Translations under genes and position numbers: made by a program
Assembly: GCA_016787525.1 (NCBI GenBank)
Contig: JAEUUP010000114.1
Span: forward strand, 1-64,000
DNA from: Saprospiraceae bacterium
GTDB lineage: Bacteria; Bacteroidota; Bacteroidia; Chitinophagales; Saprospiraceae
Direction of reading: 5' to 3'
Length of the DNA stretch: 64,000 nt
The notes under the pieces: generated by a model
The model's input: the letters and a program-made list of their open reading frames with translations, nothing else
What the model was told of the DNA's origin: nothing
Databases searched by the model: none
Shown: positions 63,781-64,000 of the stretch, in pieces
How positions within the stretch are numbered: position 1 is the first letter of the stretch
Layout: every line of letters starts with the position of its first letter

Positions 63781-64000
63781 TGGCACTCGGCGACCGCAAA
63801 GTTCTCAATCCATTCAAGCCTTTAGTCAATAAACTGCCTACGGGGTTTCGCAATCGTGTATTTCTGATACTAGCCATTTTCATCGTTTGGATGCTTGTGT
63901 TCGACAAAGCCAGCGTCTATACGCAGTATAAGCTTTCACGTACTGTCAATCGGCTTCAAAACGACAAAATTTACTATCAGAATCAGATAAAAGAAGTGGA
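63781..64000 (+). CDS. FtsB/DivIC-like septum formation initiator, partial
   Basis: The first 73 residues are visible; the gene runs off the window. A basic cytoplasmic start (MALGDRKVLNPFKPLV) precedes a membrane segment (about 27-43, FLILAIFIVWMLVFDKAS), then a coiled-coil start (LSRTVNRLQNDKIYYQNQI). This is the layout of FtsB/DivIC, small bitopic proteins of the divisome. The Bacteroidota members usually start with such a positively charged tail. Confidence 0.75.

Overview
The window comes from a member of the Bacteroidota, probably of a Cytophagales, Chitinophagales or Saprospirales type lineage. Evidence: secreted proteins with type A and type B type IX secretion (T9SS) sorting domains, a SprB-like repeat protein, promoters of the TTG / TAnnTTTG type, almost no Shine-Dalgarno sites, a TPR histidine kinase with a LytTR regulator, and an atpB-E-F-H-A-G order. 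The DNA is moderately AT-rich. No rRNA, tRNA, CRISPR array or transposase was recognised. One RNA gene, the small SRP RNA (ffs), lies at about 38.85-38.94 kb on the minus strand.

Layout. 0-7.5 kb: a decayed coiled-coil gene, a mismatch/uracil-DNA glycosylase and a very large alpha-2-macroglobulin lipoprotein. 7.7-17.5 kb: a minus-strand accessory island with secreted LRR and WD40 proteins, a CHAT (caspase-like) protease overlapping a STAND ATPase that has one membrane segment, a CcbP-like calcium-binding gene, a second ccbP copy broken by a WD40 gene, and a 64-bp tandem repeat. 17.7-25.1 kb: cupin, AraC regulator, a LytTR regulator / double-glycine-leader peptide / TPR histidine kinase set, murQ and an Hsp20-like gene. 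25-38.8 kb: deacetylase-like protein, a four-gene Ras-like GTPase cluster, VWA, HD and redoxin proteins, T9SS cargo, hydrolase, selD, deoxynucleoside kinase and transaldolase. 39-56 kb: cell-surface and envelope genes, parE, histidine kinase, VWA protein and S9 peptidase. 56.4-63.6 kb: the ATP synthase operon atpB-E-F-H-A-G, with two related lipoprotein genes inserted between atpH and atpA. The start of an FtsB/DivIC-like gene closes the window.

The most striking signal is not a gene. The 10-mer CCCCTCAGTA (reverse TACTGAGGGG) occurs 59 times by my count, about once per 1.1 kb, where about 0.1 would be expected by chance. It lies in both coding and intergenic DNA, is read in several frames, forms a hairpin with an inverted near-copy, and forms the loop of a terminator. 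Density and behaviour resemble the DNA uptake sequences of Neisseriaceae and Pasteurellaceae, which as far as I know are not described in Bacteroidota. A polar, Chi-like or KOPS-like role is an alternative, because 23 of the 25 copies right of 36 kb lie on the same strand.

Other candidates for new biology are the CHAT/STAND island with apparent extracytoplasmic sensors, the peptide/kinase/LytTR set, and a family of intergenic elements with conserved ends but unrelated central palindromes. All counts and alignments were made by eye.
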